A stretch of 64,000 bases of DNA from Deltaproteobacteria bacterium (GTDB lineage Bacteria > Desulfobacterota > GWC2-55-46 > UBA9637). The stretch spans positions 1 to 64,000 of the forward strand of contig JAUYHF010000004.1 of the NCBI GenBank assembly GCA_030690165.1, read 5' to 3'. Both the position numbers and the translations under genes were made by a program. Positions 1 through 8,022 of the stretch are shown one piece after another. The notes beneath the pieces are model-generated. The model was not told the DNA's origin. It made no database searches and worked only from the letters and a program-made list of their open reading frames with translations. How positions within the stretch are numbered: the first letter of the stretch is position 1; each line of letters opens with the position of its first letter.

Positions 1-54
1 CTTGACTATCCTTACTGCCTGTGCATAATTCTCTATTGTGGCTCTTTGAGTCAT
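1..54 (-). CDS. Transposase-like protein, N-terminal fragment (cut by window edge)
   Basis: Only the first 18 codons are in the window. They read from an ATG at 54-52 on the minus strand, preceded by a strong Shine-Dalgarno (GGAGGA, complement of 61-66). The peptide begins MTQRATIENYAQAVR. From memory this resembles the N-terminus of DDE/integrase-core transposases that often start with an ATIENYAQA-like stretch, but 18 residues cannot prove it. The upstream DNA carries two copies of TGTGTCA (minus strand), as an insertion-sequence end might. If this is not a transposase it is an unidentified gene transcribed divergently from pyrK. Confidence 0.45.
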   Translation of the reverse strand, partial: MTQRATIENYAQAVRIVK

Positions 55-160
55 GGGGTATCCTCCTTTTGTTTTGGTATTGGCTTACCATGGAGATACC
101 CCTTTCTTGCTTCTGACACAAGAAATAATACATTACCGAAAACAAATACGAATTGACACA
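1..160 (-). mobile_element. Possible insertion-sequence end
   Basis: Upstream of the transposase-like start, the minus-strand motif TGTGTCA occurs at 160-154 and again at 120-114. Terminal and subterminal repeats of this kind are common in IS ends. If the outer copy is the tip, the element ends at about position 160 and the pyrK promoter straddles the junction. The other end lies outside the window, so neither inverted repeats nor a target duplication can be checked. Confidence 0.3.
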
Positions 161-181
161 ACCGGTTAATTTTATTATAGT
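153..181 (+). promoter_or_regulatory. Sigma-70 type promoter for pyrK-pyrD
   Basis: A perfect -35 TTGACA (153-158), a 17-nt spacer and a -10 TATAGT (176-181) precede pyrK by about 75 nt. The -35 overlaps the TGACACA motif of the putative IS end, so this may be a hybrid promoter made by insertion. Confidence 0.55.
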
Positions 182-255
182 TACGCAGTCGGATAATACG
201 CCATTTTTCGTGTTTGTCCGGTTTCCGGATATCATTCGCTTCTTTAACCTATTTT

Positions 256-1116
256 ATGCAAACCAAAATTCTCTACAACAAACAAATACTTCCTCTCTAC
301 TATAAGATAGGAATCAATTGGCAGCCTTTGCCGAATATTCAGCCGGGACAGTTTGTCATGCTCCATTTTACAAATTATATTGATCCTCTGCTGAGGAGAC
401 CGTTTGGGGTGTATAGGATTATAGACGAAGGCATTGAAATCCTTTATAAGGTGGTTGGAAAAGGAACGAGGCTGATGACAGGTTTAAGGCAAGGTGATAT
501 GGTAGACATGCTTGGCCCTTTAGGCAATGGCTTTCCTAACTCCCTTTCATCCCCCTTTGCTAACGGGGGACAGAGGGGGTTGAATATACTCATGGTTGCC
601 GGCGGCATTGGCATTGCGCCATTTTATTTGTTGGCTGAAAGCTGTCAGCTATCAGCTATCAGCTTGAAACTTCTATTTGGCGGAAGGGGCAAAGATGATT
701 TGCCGGATTTAGAGGATTTTAAGAAACTTGATATTGCAATGGAAATTTCCACGCAAGACGGAAGCGTGGGAAAAAAGGGATTGGTAACGGATCTGCTCAA
801 AAAGGAAGTTACAAAAAAAGATGATTGTGTCGTGTACGCATGCGGCCCAAAAGGTATGTTGAAAGAGGTTGCAAAAATAGCTGAAGATGCAGATGTTCCC
901 TGCCATGTATCTTTAGATAACGCAATGGCATGCGGCATGGGAGCCTGCCTTGGATGTGCTGTAAAAGTCAGGAGTCAGAAGTCAGGGGTCAGGGGTCAGG
1001 GGTCAGAAGGTTTAAACATCGATCCCCGATCCCCGATCCCCGACCCCGTCTATAAAATGGTCTGCAAGGACGGGCCAGTGTTTGACGCAAGGGAGATAGA
1101 ATGGGAAAAGGTGTAA
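256..1116 (+). CDS. pyrK: Dihydroorotate dehydrogenase electron transfer subunit PyrK
   Basis: PyrK carries FAD and a [2Fe-2S] cluster and passes electrons from class 1B dihydroorotate dehydrogenase (PyrD, next gene) to NAD in pyrimidine synthesis. An N-terminal FAD-binding barrel (GQFVMLHF, then [10 protein letters not shown]) is followed by an NAD-binding domain (VAGGIGIAP) and the cluster loop CGMGACLGC. The ATG at 256 gives 286 residues; a TTG at 214 is possible but less likely. Cluster ligands are Cys226, Cys231, Cys234 and Cys270. As I recall, the Lactococcus protein has Cys226, 231, 234 and 249, so this loop is about 21 residues longer. The extra segment is encoded by tandem 7-nt repeats (967-1050). 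Two further repeat-like stretches lie at about 541-590 and 640-665. The frame stays open throughout. The stop overlaps the probable pyrD start. Confidence 0.88.
   Translation: MQTKILYNKQILPLYYKIGINWQPLPNIQPGQFVMLHFTNYIDPLLRRPFGVYRIIDEGIEILYKVVGKGTRLMTGLRQGDMVDMLGPLGNGFPNSLSSPFANGGQRGLNILMVAGGIGIAPFYLLAESCQLSAISLKLLFGGRGKDDLPDLEDFKKLDIAMEISTQDGSVGKKGLVTDLLKKEVTKKDDCVVYACGPKGMLKEVAKIAEDADVPCHVSLDNAMACGMGACLGCAVKVRSQKSGVRGQGSEGLNIDPRSPIPDPVYKMVCKDGPVFDAREIEWEKV
548..585 (+). repeat. Dispersed palindromic repeat inside pyrK
   Basis: A CCCCC-TTTG-TAA-GGGGG palindrome followed by ACAGAGGGGGTTG. The same sequence with a few changes recurs at 40695-40732 between the two ACL genes, so it is a dispersed family. 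Here it is read through in frame as part of PyrK, between the GPLGNGF motif and the NAD-binding glycine loop. Confidence 0.65.
967..1051 (+). repeat. Tandem 7-nt repeat hairpin inside pyrK
   Basis: The left arm has about six 7-nt units of type GTCAGGG or GTCAGAA. A short spacer follows, then a right arm with about four units of type GATCCCC. The G-rich and C-rich arms are roughly complementary. The block spans 84 nt, a multiple of both 7 and 3, and is translated within the PyrK cluster loop. Confidence 0.75.
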
Positions 1117-2069
1117 AGACAGTGGACAGTGGACAGTGGTTAAGGGTCAGTGAAAGTAAACCTGATATGTCCGTAAACATAGCGGGCATTCAGCTCAAAA
1201 ACCCCGTAATGACCGCATCCGGTACATTTGGTTACGGCGAGGAATTTGCGCCATATCTGGATTTAAACAGACTCGGCGCTGTGGTTGTAAAAGGGCTGTC
1301 TCTAAAACCGCGGCAAGGCAATTCTCCGCCACGGATTGTGGAAACAGCAGCAGGCATGCTTAATTCCATCGGCCTGCAAAATGTGGGTGTTGAGGCATTT
1401 ATAAAAGATAGACTGCCATTTCTTAAAAAATTTGACACAAAAGTGATTGCAAATTTTTTCGGCGACTCTATTGATGAATATTGCGAGGCGGCAAGGGCTT
1501 TAGATGGTGCGGATGGCATTGCTGGTTTAGAGATGAATATATCTTGCCCTAATAAGCAGGAGGGCTGGCTTGAGTTTGGCACAAACCCTGATATGACGCT
1601 TAAGGTTGTAAGCGCAGTCAGAAAATACACCAAGCTTCCGCTGATTGTAAAGCTTTCTCCAAATGTCACGGATATAACGGCAATAGCAAAGGCCGCAGTG
1701 GATGCAGGCGCCAACGCCATTTCGCTCATAAACACCATTTCAGGCATGGCTGTGGATGTAAACACACGGAGACCTAAACTCGGCAATATAATAGGCGGAC
1801 TCTCAGGCCCTGCAATAAAGCCTGTTGCTTTAAAAATGGTGTGGCAAGTGGCTAAGGCAGTAAAGACGCCTCTGATAGGCATAGGCGGAATTATGACGGC
1901 AGAGGACGCAATAGAGTTTATGCTCGTCGGCGCATCCGCAGTTCAGGTGGGGACGGCGAATTTTATAGACCCGGAGGCAAGCATAAAGATGATAGAAGGG
2001 ATAGAGGATTATTGCAGGAAGAATGGTGTTAAACGAGTGAGTGAACTGGCAGGAAGTTTGAGGATTTGA
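1101..2069 (+). CDS. pyrD: Dihydroorotate dehydrogenase, class 1B catalytic subunit
   Basis: PyrD oxidises dihydroorotate to orotate using FMN in the cytoplasm, the fourth step of UMP synthesis. It works as a heterotetramer with PyrK. The TIM-barrel sequence has the class 1 landmarks: [16 protein letters not shown] near the N-terminus, MNISCPN with the catalytic Cys, and the phosphate-binding GIGGI and [10 protein letters not shown] motifs near the C-terminus. The ATG at 1101 overlaps the end of pyrK and has GGGAG upstream, giving 322 residues. The family homology begins at the ATG at 1167 ([14 protein letters not shown]). The 22 residues before it are encoded by CAGTGGA-type 7-nt repeats, so either the protein has a repeat-derived N-terminal tail or the true start is 1167. 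Confidence 0.93.
   Translation: MGKGVKTVDSGQWLRVSESKPDMSVNIAGIQLKNPVMTASGTFGYGEEFAPYLDLNRLGAVVVKGLSLKPRQGNSPPRIVETAAGMLNSIGLQNVGVEAFIKDRLPFLKKFDTKVIANFFGDSIDEYCEAARALDGADGIAGLEMNISCPNKQEGWLEFGTNPDMTLKVVSAVRKYTKLPLIVKLSPNVTDITAIAKAAVDAGANAISLINTISGMAVDVNTRRPKLGNIIGGLSGPAIKPVALKMVWQVAKAVKTPLIGIGGIMTAEDAIEFMLVGASAVQVGTANFIDPEASIKMIEGIEDYCRKNGVKRVSELAGSLRI
1119..1141 (+). repeat. Short tandem 7-nt repeat at the pyrD 5' end
   Basis: Three consecutive 7-nt units of the form CAGTGGA or CAGTGGT. The same unit recurs at 34705-34735 beside tadA. It lies between the two candidate pyrD start codons. Confidence 0.65.
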
Positions 2070-2147
2070 GTTTAATCAGTTTGTATGTTAGTCTAATTTA
2101 GACTTTAGACTTAAGTCTGGTGTCTGTATTTTGAATAAGGGGAGCGT

Positions 2148-3398
2148 ATGGCAATAAAAAGGGTTGGAGAGGCAATTAAGGATATAAAAGAGGGGCGGAT
2201 GATCATCCTCGTTGACGACGAGGACAGGGAAAACGAGGGCGACCTGACAATGGCCGCAGAAAAAGTGACGCCTGAGGCCATAAACTTTATGGCAAAATTC
2301 GGCCGCGGGCTTATATGCCTTACCCTGACAGAGGAAAAGGCAGATGAACTTGATTTAAGGCCAATGGTAGCGGAGAATACCTCTCCGCTCAAGACAGCGT
2401 TTACAGTATCCATAGACGCCAGAACAGGTGTTACAACCGGAGTCTCTGCCCATGACAGGGCGCATACTATCCTCACAGCTATTAAAGACGAGGCAAGACC
2501 TGATGAACTGGCAAGGCCTGGCCATATCTTTCCATTGCGCGCCAGAAAGGGCGGGGTATTGGTAAGGATAGGACAGACAGAGGGTTCGGTTGATATGGCA
2601 AGGCTTGCCGGATTAAAGTCGGCCGGGATTATATGCGAAATTATGAAGGATGACGGCACAATGGCAAGGATGCCTGATCTGGAAGTCTTTGCAAAGGAGC
2701 ACGGCCTTAAGATAGTTACTATCGCCGATATTATTGAATACAGATTAAGAAAAGACAGGCTCGTCAGAAGGGTTGCAGAGGCAGTAGTGCCTACCCGATA
2801 TGGCGGAGATTTTAAGGCAATAGTTTATGAGAATGATGTGGATGTACATGAGCATATGGCTCTGGTTAAAGGTGAAATAATCCCCGAAGAGCCTGTTCTG
2901 GTCAGGGTTCATTCCGAATGTCTTACAGGCGATGTGTTTGGTTCGGAAAGATGCGACTGCGGAGACCAGCTTAAGTGCGCCATGAAGCTAATTGAAAAAG
3001 AAGGGAAAGGGGTAATCCTTTACATGCATCAGGAGGGCAGAGGCATAGGTCTTGCAAACAAGATTAGGGCATATGCCTTGCAGGATAAGGGTATGGATAC
3101 TGTAGAGGCAAATGAAAAACTCGGTTTTAGGGCAGACCTTAGGGATTACGGAATAGGGGCGCAGATACTTCTTGACCTTGGCGTAAGAAAGATGCGCCTT
3201 ATGACCAATAATCCTAAAAAGATAGTGGGCCTTGAAGGCTATGGCCTTGAGGTTGTTGAAAGGTCACCGCTTGAGGTTGTTCCTCATGAGCGGAATATCA
3301 GCTACCTAAGGGTTAAAAAAGAGAAGATGGGGCATATGATAGGTAATCTTGAAGCGGTTGTTGAAGACGAGAAAAAGGATATTTCGTGTAAGCGCTAA
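2148..3398 (+). CDS. ribBA: Bifunctional DHBP synthase / GTP cyclohydrolase II
   Basis: This enzyme makes both riboflavin precursors: 3,4-dihydroxybutanone 4-phosphate from ribulose 5-phosphate, and the pyrimidine intermediate from GTP. Residues 1 to about 200 are the RibB domain with the acidic metal-binding motif DDEDRENEGDL and the downstream HTGxT-like THE region. Residues from about 205 are the RibA domain with the zinc cysteines in SECLTGDVFGSERCDCGDQL and the HQEGRGIGL motif. The 416-residue length is normal for a fused RibBA. The ATG at 2148 has AGGGGAG upstream. ribH and nusB follow, a common riboflavin operon arrangement. I saw no FMN riboswitch in the 78-nt gap upstream. Confidence 0.95.
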   Translation: MAIKRVGEAIKDIKEGRMIILVDDEDRENEGDLTMAAEKVTPEAINFMAKFGRGLICLTLTEEKADELDLRPMVAENTSPLKTAFTVSIDARTGVTTGVSAHDRAHTILTAIKDEARPDELARPGHIFPLRARKGGVLVRIGQTEGSVDMARLAGLKSAGIICEIMKDDGTMARMPDLEVFAKEHGLKIVTIADIIEYRLRKDRLVRRVAEAVVPTRYGGDFKAIVYENDVDVHEHMALVKGEIIPEEPVLVRVHSECLTGDVFGSERCDCGDQLKCAMKLIEKEGKGVILYMHQEGRGIGLANKIRAYALQDKGMDTVEANEKLGFRADLRDYGIGAQILLDLGVRKMRLMTNNPKKIVGLEGYGLEVVERSPLEVVPHERNISYLRVKKEKMGHMIGNLEAVVEDEKKDISCKR

Positions 3399-3399
3399 T

Positions 3400-3471
3400 G
3401 ATAGAAAAGCTGATAGCTCATAGCTGATAGTTTTTACTATGAGCCATGAGCTACGAGCCATGAACTAAACA
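3400..3471 (+). repeat. Tandem 7-nt repeat hairpin between ribBA and ribH
   Basis: The left arm has units AGCTGAT or AGCTCAT. The loop contains TTTTT. The right arm has units of type GAGCCAT or GAGCTAC. The arms are largely complementary and would form a long imperfect stem just upstream of the ribH ribosome-binding site (AGGAGG at 3471-3476). Confidence 0.75.
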
Positions 3472-3480
3472 GGAGGTTTT

Positions 3481-3957
3481 ATGCCAAAAATAATAGAAGG
3501 TGGTCTATCAGCAAAGGGATTAAAGTTTGGGCTGGTGGTAAGCAGATTTAATGACTTTATAGGCAACAAGCTTTTGGAAGGCGCTGTTGACACGCTTTTA
3601 CGGAGCGGCGCATCAGACGGCGATATAGATGTGGTCAAGGTCCCCGGTTCTTTTGAGACGCCTGTTGCAGCGCAGGCCATGATAAAGAACGGCAGATACG
3701 ACGCAGTTATATGTCTTGGCGCCATAATCAGGGGTTCCACGCCGCACTTTGATTACATTGCATCTGAGGCTGCGAAAGGTATTGCAAAGTTATCTTTGGA
3801 GGCAGGGCTTCCGATTTCCTTTGGCATTATAACCGCCGATAATCTGGAGCAGGCGATAGAGAGGGCAGGCACAAAATCAGGGAATAAAGGGAGGGATGCT
3901 GCCTTAAGCGCCATAGAGATGGCAAATTTATTTAAGGAGCTTGGAAAGAGGAAGTAG
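3481..3957 (+). CDS. ribH: 6,7-dimethyl-8-ribityllumazine synthase
   Basis: RibH condenses the RibB product with 5-amino-6-ribitylaminouracil to form lumazine, the penultimate step to riboflavin. It usually forms pentamers or 60-mer capsids in the cytoplasm. The 158-residue sequence has the standard motifs: the N-terminal VVSRFN strand, [22 protein letters not shown] (many homologues have GET here) with the catalytic His, and [15 protein letters not shown]. The start is the ATG at 3481 after AGGAGGTTTT. The stop abuts nusB, whose ATG begins at the next base, so the two are probably translationally coupled. Confidence 0.95.
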   Translation: MPKIIEGGLSAKGLKFGLVVSRFNDFIGNKLLEGAVDTLLRSGASDGDIDVVKVPGSFETPVAAQAMIKNGRYDAVICLGAIIRGSTPHFDYIASEAAKGIAKLSLEAGLPISFGIITADNLEQAIERAGTKSGNKGRDAALSAIEMANLFKELGKRK

Positions 3958-4404
3958 ATGGCTTTAAGCAGGCGTAAGGCAAGGATAGCGGCGTTGGAGA
4001 TGCTTTATCAACTTGATATGGCTGACGGTGATATCAAGGATATAACCGCAATGCAGTTCGAAGAGAAAAATCTTGCAAAGGATGCAGAAGGATTTATTTT
4101 AAGATTGGTAAACGGCGTGTGGGAGCATAGAAGAGAGATAGACAGGTTGATAGAGACGAATGCAGAGAATTGGTCAGTATACAGGATTACCCTTATAGAC
4201 AGGAACATCCTGAGGCTTGCGGCCTTTGAAATGGTTTATTGTCCTGATATCCCGTTTAAGGTGGCTATTGACGAGGCAATAGGGCTTGGAAAGATATACG
4301 GGGCAGAGGATTCAGGGGCGTTTATAAACGGGATATTGGATAAGATAGGGCAAGGGCTTTCTTTAAAAAAAGAGGAGATTGGTAGCCGTGGGACTTCGGC
4401 GTGA
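3958..4404 (+). CDS. nusB: Transcription antitermination protein NusB
   Basis: NusB binds boxA RNA with NusE (ribosomal protein S10) and suppresses termination in rRNA operons. The all-helical sequence starts SRRKARIAALEMLYQLD and has the conserved IDRNILRLAAFEMVY and KVAIDEAIGLGKIYG segments, ending in GAFINGILDKI. The 148-residue length is normal. The last few residues (SRGTSA) and the stop lie in a palindromic stretch containing TGAGCTCA, so the C-terminal tail looks altered by a repeat. The gene follows ribH with no gap. The ribH-nusB pair is widely conserved. Confidence 0.93.
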   Translation: MALSRRKARIAALEMLYQLDMADGDIKDITAMQFEEKNLAKDAEGFILRLVNGVWEHRREIDRLIETNAENWSVYRITLIDRNILRLAAFEMVYCPDIPFKVAIDEAIGLGKIYGAEDSGAFINGILDKIGQGLSLKKEEIGSRGTSA

Positions 4405-4447
4405 GCTCAGTCGAACGCTTTAGCCTGCGAAACCACGCACCCTAAAG

Positions 4448-5203
4448 GTGAATATATTAGACGGACTTATAAAAGAGAGGCTTCCCCAACACATCGCCAT
4501 TATCATGGACGGCAACGGCAGATGGGCGGAAAAGCGGCATCTTGGGAGAATAAACGGCCACAAAAGAGGCATTGAAGCTGTGAAGGACACAGTTGAGTTC
4601 TGCCGCGAGATTGGCATCGGCTGTCTCACCCTCTATACATTTTCAAAAGAAAACTGGAACAGGCCGCGTTCAGAGATCAGTGCGCTTATGGGACTCTTGG
4701 AACGGCATTTGAGGGGCGAGATCCTGAAACTTGTTAAGAACGGCATAAGATTTAAGGCAATAGGCAGCCTCTGGGAACTTCCCACGAATATCCAGAAGAT
4801 TATAAAAGAGGTGGAAGAGAAGACAAAAGACAACAGCGAAATGGTCTTAAATCTTGCGCTTAGCTACGGCGGAAGGGCCGAGATAGTAGAGGCTGCAAAA
4901 AGGGTCGCTTTAGGGGTAAAAGAGGGCAGGATTGATATAGACGATATCACAGAGGAGTTTTTCGCAAGGCATCTCTATACTGCCGGCTGTCCGGACCCGG
5001 ATCTTCTCATAAGGACGAGCGGCGAGTTCAGAATAAGCAATTTTCTTCTCTGGCAGATGGCCTATACCGAGATATATGTAACAGATGTACTGTGGCCCGA
5101 TTTCACAAAACAGCATCTTATTGAAGCGCTCCTGGATTTTCAGGACAGGGAAAGAAGGTTCGGCCTCACAAGGGACCAGCTTAAAGTCAGGCAGATAGGA
5201 TAG
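4448..5203 (+). CDS. uppS: Isoprenyl transferase (undecaprenyl diphosphate synthase)
   Basis: UppS condenses farnesyl diphosphate with isopentenyl diphosphate units in cis to make the C55 lipid carrier for cell-wall synthesis. The cis-prenyltransferase motifs are all present: IIMDGNGRWA with the catalytic Asp, TLYTFSKENWNRP, SYGGRAEIVEA and DLLIRTSGEFRISNFLLWQ followed by YTEIYV. The start is a GTG at 4448 after a weak AAAGG, giving 251 residues. It heads the isoprenoid and envelope group uppS-cdsA-dxr, followed in many genomes by rseP. Here the metal efflux island separates dxr from rseP. Confidence 0.95.
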   Translation: MNILDGLIKERLPQHIAIIMDGNGRWAEKRHLGRINGHKRGIEAVKDTVEFCREIGIGCLTLYTFSKENWNRPRSEISALMGLLERHLRGEILKLVKNGIRFKAIGSLWELPTNIQKIIKEVEEKTKDNSEMVLNLALSYGGRAEIVEAAKRVALGVKEGRIDIDDITEEFFARHLYTAGCPDPDLLIRTSGEFRISNFLLWQMAYTEIYVTDVLWPDFTKQHLIEALLDFQDRERRFGLTRDQLKVRQIG

Positions 5204-5215
5204 GGGGGGAATTAT

Positions 5216-6016
5216 CTGACAAGGGTAATCACCGGTCTTTTACTCGGCGTTTTATTTGTATTTTTGGCGCTCTATGCCGCTGCCTTCTGGTTTTTCGCGA
5301 TAGTTGTTTTAATAATTTGCCTTGCCATGTTTGAATATTACAAAATAACCATCGGCTATGATAAGATTTTTTTGGTTATCGGAACTTTGTTAGGGGCAAT
5401 TGTCCCTGTTATAATTTATCTGTTTGAGCATAAAGGGTTTTCCGGATATTTAATCTTTTATTTAATCTTTGCAGTTTTTTTTATCTTCATAGACTCCCTT
5501 TTTAGACACAACCTGCTTGCCTCTGTTACCACCCGCATAGGCGCAGGGGTTCTGGGGATCATATATATAGCCTTTCCTATTTCCCATCTTATACTGATAA
5601 GGGATCTGGAGCAGGGAAGGTTCTGGGTTTTATTTCTTGTTTGTATTATAGCCGCAAACGATACATTTGCATATTATGCGGGCAAAGGGCTTGGAAAACA
5701 TAAACTCTCTCCGGTGGTTAGTCCCAAAAAAACTGTGGAGGGCGCATTAGGCGGGCTCATAGGGGGGGTTGCAGTTGCTCTCATATTTCATCATTTTTTT
5801 TTAACCCATATTTTGCTGAAAGAAATTAGCGTGCTGGCGATATTCATAGGAATATTGGGACAATTAAGCGATCTCTTTGAGTCGCTTATCAAGAGAAGCG
5901 CGGGAGTAAAGGATTCAGGAAGCATCCTTCCCGGTCATGGCGGGATGCTGGACAGGATAGACAGCCTCATCTTTCCAATCCCGTTTTTGTATTATTACCT
6001 TATTTTTCAAACCTAA
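5216..6016 (+). CDS. cdsA: Phosphatidate cytidylyltransferase
   Basis: CdsA makes CDP-diacylglycerol from phosphatidic acid and CTP, feeding PssA and other phospholipid enzymes. The protein is strongly hydrophobic with about seven or eight membrane segments. It ends with the family signature SDLFESLIKRSAGVKDSG...PGHGGMLDRIDSL. The family N-terminus (TRVITGLLLGVLF) extends upstream of the first ATG or TTG-like codons. The only start that includes it is CTG at 5216, placed just after a run of seven G residues, giving 266 residues. A TTG at 5264 would remove the first membrane helix. The stop codon lies inside a 16-bp palindrome (6008-6023). Confidence 0.9.
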   Translation: MTRVITGLLLGVLFVFLALYAAAFWFFAIVVLIICLAMFEYYKITIGYDKIFLVIGTLLGAIVPVIIYLFEHKGFSGYLIFYLIFAVFFIFIDSLFRHNLLASVTTRIGAGVLGIIYIAFPISHLILIRDLEQGRFWVLFLVCIIAANDTFAYYAGKGLGKHKLSPVVSPKKTVEGALGGLIGGVAVALIFHHFFLTHILLKEISVLAIFIGILGQLSDLFESLIKRSAGVKDSGSILPGHGGMLDRIDSLIFPIPFLYYYLIFQT

Positions 6017-6080
6017 AGGTTTGAGTTACATAACGCAGGCTAAAGCTTGCGGTTACCCGTAACTCAAGGCTTTAGCCTTG
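6008..6080 (+). repeat. Cluster of short palindromes between cdsA and dxr
   Basis: Two perfect 16-bp palindromes (7-nt arms and a 2-nt centre) stand at 6008-6023 (CAAACCT arms) and 6065-6080 (CAAGGCT arms). An imperfect one lies between them. Relatives of the same design stand after aclA at 43578-43661. Confidence 0.7.
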
Positions 6081-6105
6081 ATTGATGTGTATTTTTGAGT
6101 AAAAA

Positions 6106-7293
6106 GTGGCTAAGATAAAAAAACTTGCAATCCTCGGTTCCACAGGCTCTATAGGTCAAAATGTTCTTGAGATTGTCAGAAGATACCCTGGCAGATTTAA
6201 GATATTGGCGCTTGCGGCAGGCAGAAATAAGGGGTTGTTCAGAAGACAGGCAGAGGAATTTAAGCCGAAAATCATATCTCTTTCAGACGAAAAAGATATA
6301 AATGAATTAAAACGCGATTTATCTTACAAGCCGAAAGTTTGTTGCGGAGATGATGGTTTGCTTGAGGTGGCTGTCTGCAATGGTGTAGATTTGACTGTCT
6401 CTGCGCTGGTTGGAGCAAGCGGCCTTGCGCCAACCCTGGCGGCAATAAAGGCGGGCAAGGACATTGCCCTTGCAAATAAAGAGGTTCTTGTAATGGCAGG
6501 AGGATTGGTAATGGAGGAGGTTAGAAAAAACAATATTAATCTTCTCCCTATTGACAGCGAGCACAGCGCTATATTTCAATCTCTGGTAGGGCATAAAAAA
6601 AAGGATATTAAAAGGCTGATACTCACGGCATCCGGCGGGCCGTTTTTAAATCTGCCTATCAAAAAATTATTAGGCATTAAGCCAAAACAGGCATTGAACC
6701 ATCCAAAATGGAAGATGGGGAAAAAGGTGACCATAGACTCAGCAACTCTGATGAATAAAGGGTTGGAGGTAATTGAGGCTATGTGGCTTTTTGACATGCC
6801 GCCGGAAAAGATCAGCGTGCATGTTCATCCTCAGAGCATTGTTCATTCTATGGTTGAATATGTGGACGGTTCAATTATGGCACAGCTTGGACCAACTGAT
6901 ATGAAAGGGCCTATATCCTACGCCCTTACATACCCTGATGACAGAATTAACTGCGGTGTTGCGCCGCTTGACCTTTGCAAAATGGATAAGCTTATATTCA
7001 TGGAGCCGGATGAAAAAAGATTTCCAGCGCTGCAATTGGCATATCAGGCAATAGAGGCAGGTGGTGTTATGCCGGCAATTTTGAACGCCGCAGATGAGGT
7101 TGCGGTGGAGGCGTTTTTAGCGCAAAAAATAAAATTTACGGATATACCAAAGATTGTGAAAACAACGATGGAGAAATTCAACAATCCTAAATCCAAAGTC
7201 CATCCAAAACTGAAAGAAATTTTGGATGCGGACAGAAAGGCGCGGGAAAGGGCAAAAGAGATAATAAGCGCGCATCTTTATTGCTTAAATTAA
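6106..7293 (+). CDS. dxr: 1-deoxy-D-xylulose 5-phosphate reductoisomerase
   Basis: Dxr rearranges and reduces DXP to methylerythritol 4-phosphate with NADPH, the committed step of the MEP isoprenoid pathway that supplies UppS. The N-terminal NADPH fold begins LAILGSTGSIGQNVLEIVRRY. The metal and substrate site has ALANKEVLVMAGG, LLPIDSEHSAIFQ and TLMNKGLEVIEAMWLF, and a C-terminal helical domain follows. The length is 395 residues, normal for the family. The start is GTG at 6106. The spacing to cdsA is 89 nt, filled by palindromes. Confidence 0.95.
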   Translation: MAKIKKLAILGSTGSIGQNVLEIVRRYPGRFKILALAAGRNKGLFRRQAEEFKPKIISLSDEKDINELKRDLSYKPKVCCGDDGLLEVAVCNGVDLTVSALVGASGLAPTLAAIKAGKDIALANKEVLVMAGGLVMEEVRKNNINLLPIDSEHSAIFQSLVGHKKKDIKRLILTASGGPFLNLPIKKLLGIKPKQALNHPKWKMGKKVTIDSATLMNKGLEVIEAMWLFDMPPEKISVHVHPQSIVHSMVEYVDGSIMAQLGPTDMKGPISYALTYPDDRINCGVAPLDLCKMDKLIFMEPDEKRFPALQLAYQAIEAGGVMPAILNAADEVAVEAFLAQKIKFTDIPKIVKTTMEKFNNPKSKVHPKLKEILDADRKARERAKEIISAHLYCLN

Positions 7294-7408
7294 ACTTTAC
7301 TTTACTTTATATCTGATTATATCGGATTATATAGCTGTTCGAAACAGCTTCTGATTTGATTTGTCATCGAAACACAAATGTGATATAAATATTTCTAACG
7401 ATTAGGAG

Positions 7409-7909
7409 TTGTCCACGAAAATACCGCGTCAGAAAAAGAGCCGAACTCAACCATTCATAGTATCCTTATGTCTGCTGGCCTATCTTCTGGTCTGGGCGGG
7501 AAGCGCTCAGGGGTTGCCCTTGCTTTTCGTGATGACAGGAAATACCCACAAAATCTTCTTAAGCCAAAGCCATGGCATAATTCATCTCGTCCTTCATCAT
7601 CCAGGAAATCAAGATGAGCATGAGTCGCCAGCGGGTGATGATCGTAAACATGAACATGATATACTGGACAAAGTCCTCTCCACCGCGGCCGGGCAAGATG
7701 ACCATTCGGACCACGAATTCCACGTTTCAGAAGAGAAGCAACTGGTCATTGCGGCGGTAAAAACGATTGGGGCATCCAAAACCGATTTAGCAATCGCCAA
7801 GATAAGACCTGTTTTTATTAAGTCTATTTCAACCCATTTCTTATCAGATCCCCCACCCAAAGCAAATCCTACTCTTGTTTCTCTCCACACCACTATTCTT
7901 TTGATTTAA
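7409..7909 (+). CDS. His-rich exported protein heading the metal efflux operon (CzcI/DUF2946-like)
   Basis: This 166-residue protein opens with basic residues and a hydrophobic segment (about residues 18-40) that looks like a signal peptide or membrane anchor. A His- and Asp-rich stretch follows (HESPAGDDRKHEHD, then DDHSDHEFH), with a Pro-rich region and the C-terminus SLHTTILLI. Small His-rich periplasmic proteins with such a C-terminus often precede heavy-metal RND operons, and I infer a metal-sensing or metal-buffering role. The start is uncertain: TTG at 7409 directly abuts AGGAG. It lies 113 nt before czcC on the same strand. Confidence 0.6.
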   Translation: MSTKIPRQKKSRTQPFIVSLCLLAYLLVWAGSAQGLPLLFVMTGNTHKIFLSQSHGIIHLVLHHPGNQDEHESPAGDDRKHEHDILDKVLSTAAGQDDHSDHEFHVSEEKQLVIAAVKTIGASKTDLAIAKIRPVFIKSISTHFLSDPPPKANPTLVSLHTTILLI

Positions 7910-8022
7910 ATCTTCCGAAACAGTGATCCCATCGCCCGTCTCTATTTTGGCTCAGAGACGGCAACCTGTAGAGACGCGAGATGTCGCCTCTCTATGGAGA
8001 GAAAATTTTTCGGAGGATATTC

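Noticed and set aside
967-1051. CRISPR-like tandem repeats in pyrK and elsewhere
   Set aside because: Units are only 7 or 8 nt with no spacers, arms are mutually complementary, and no cas genes are present.
2070-2147. FMN riboswitch before ribBA
   Set aside because: The conserved FMN aptamer sequences are absent from this 78-nt gap.
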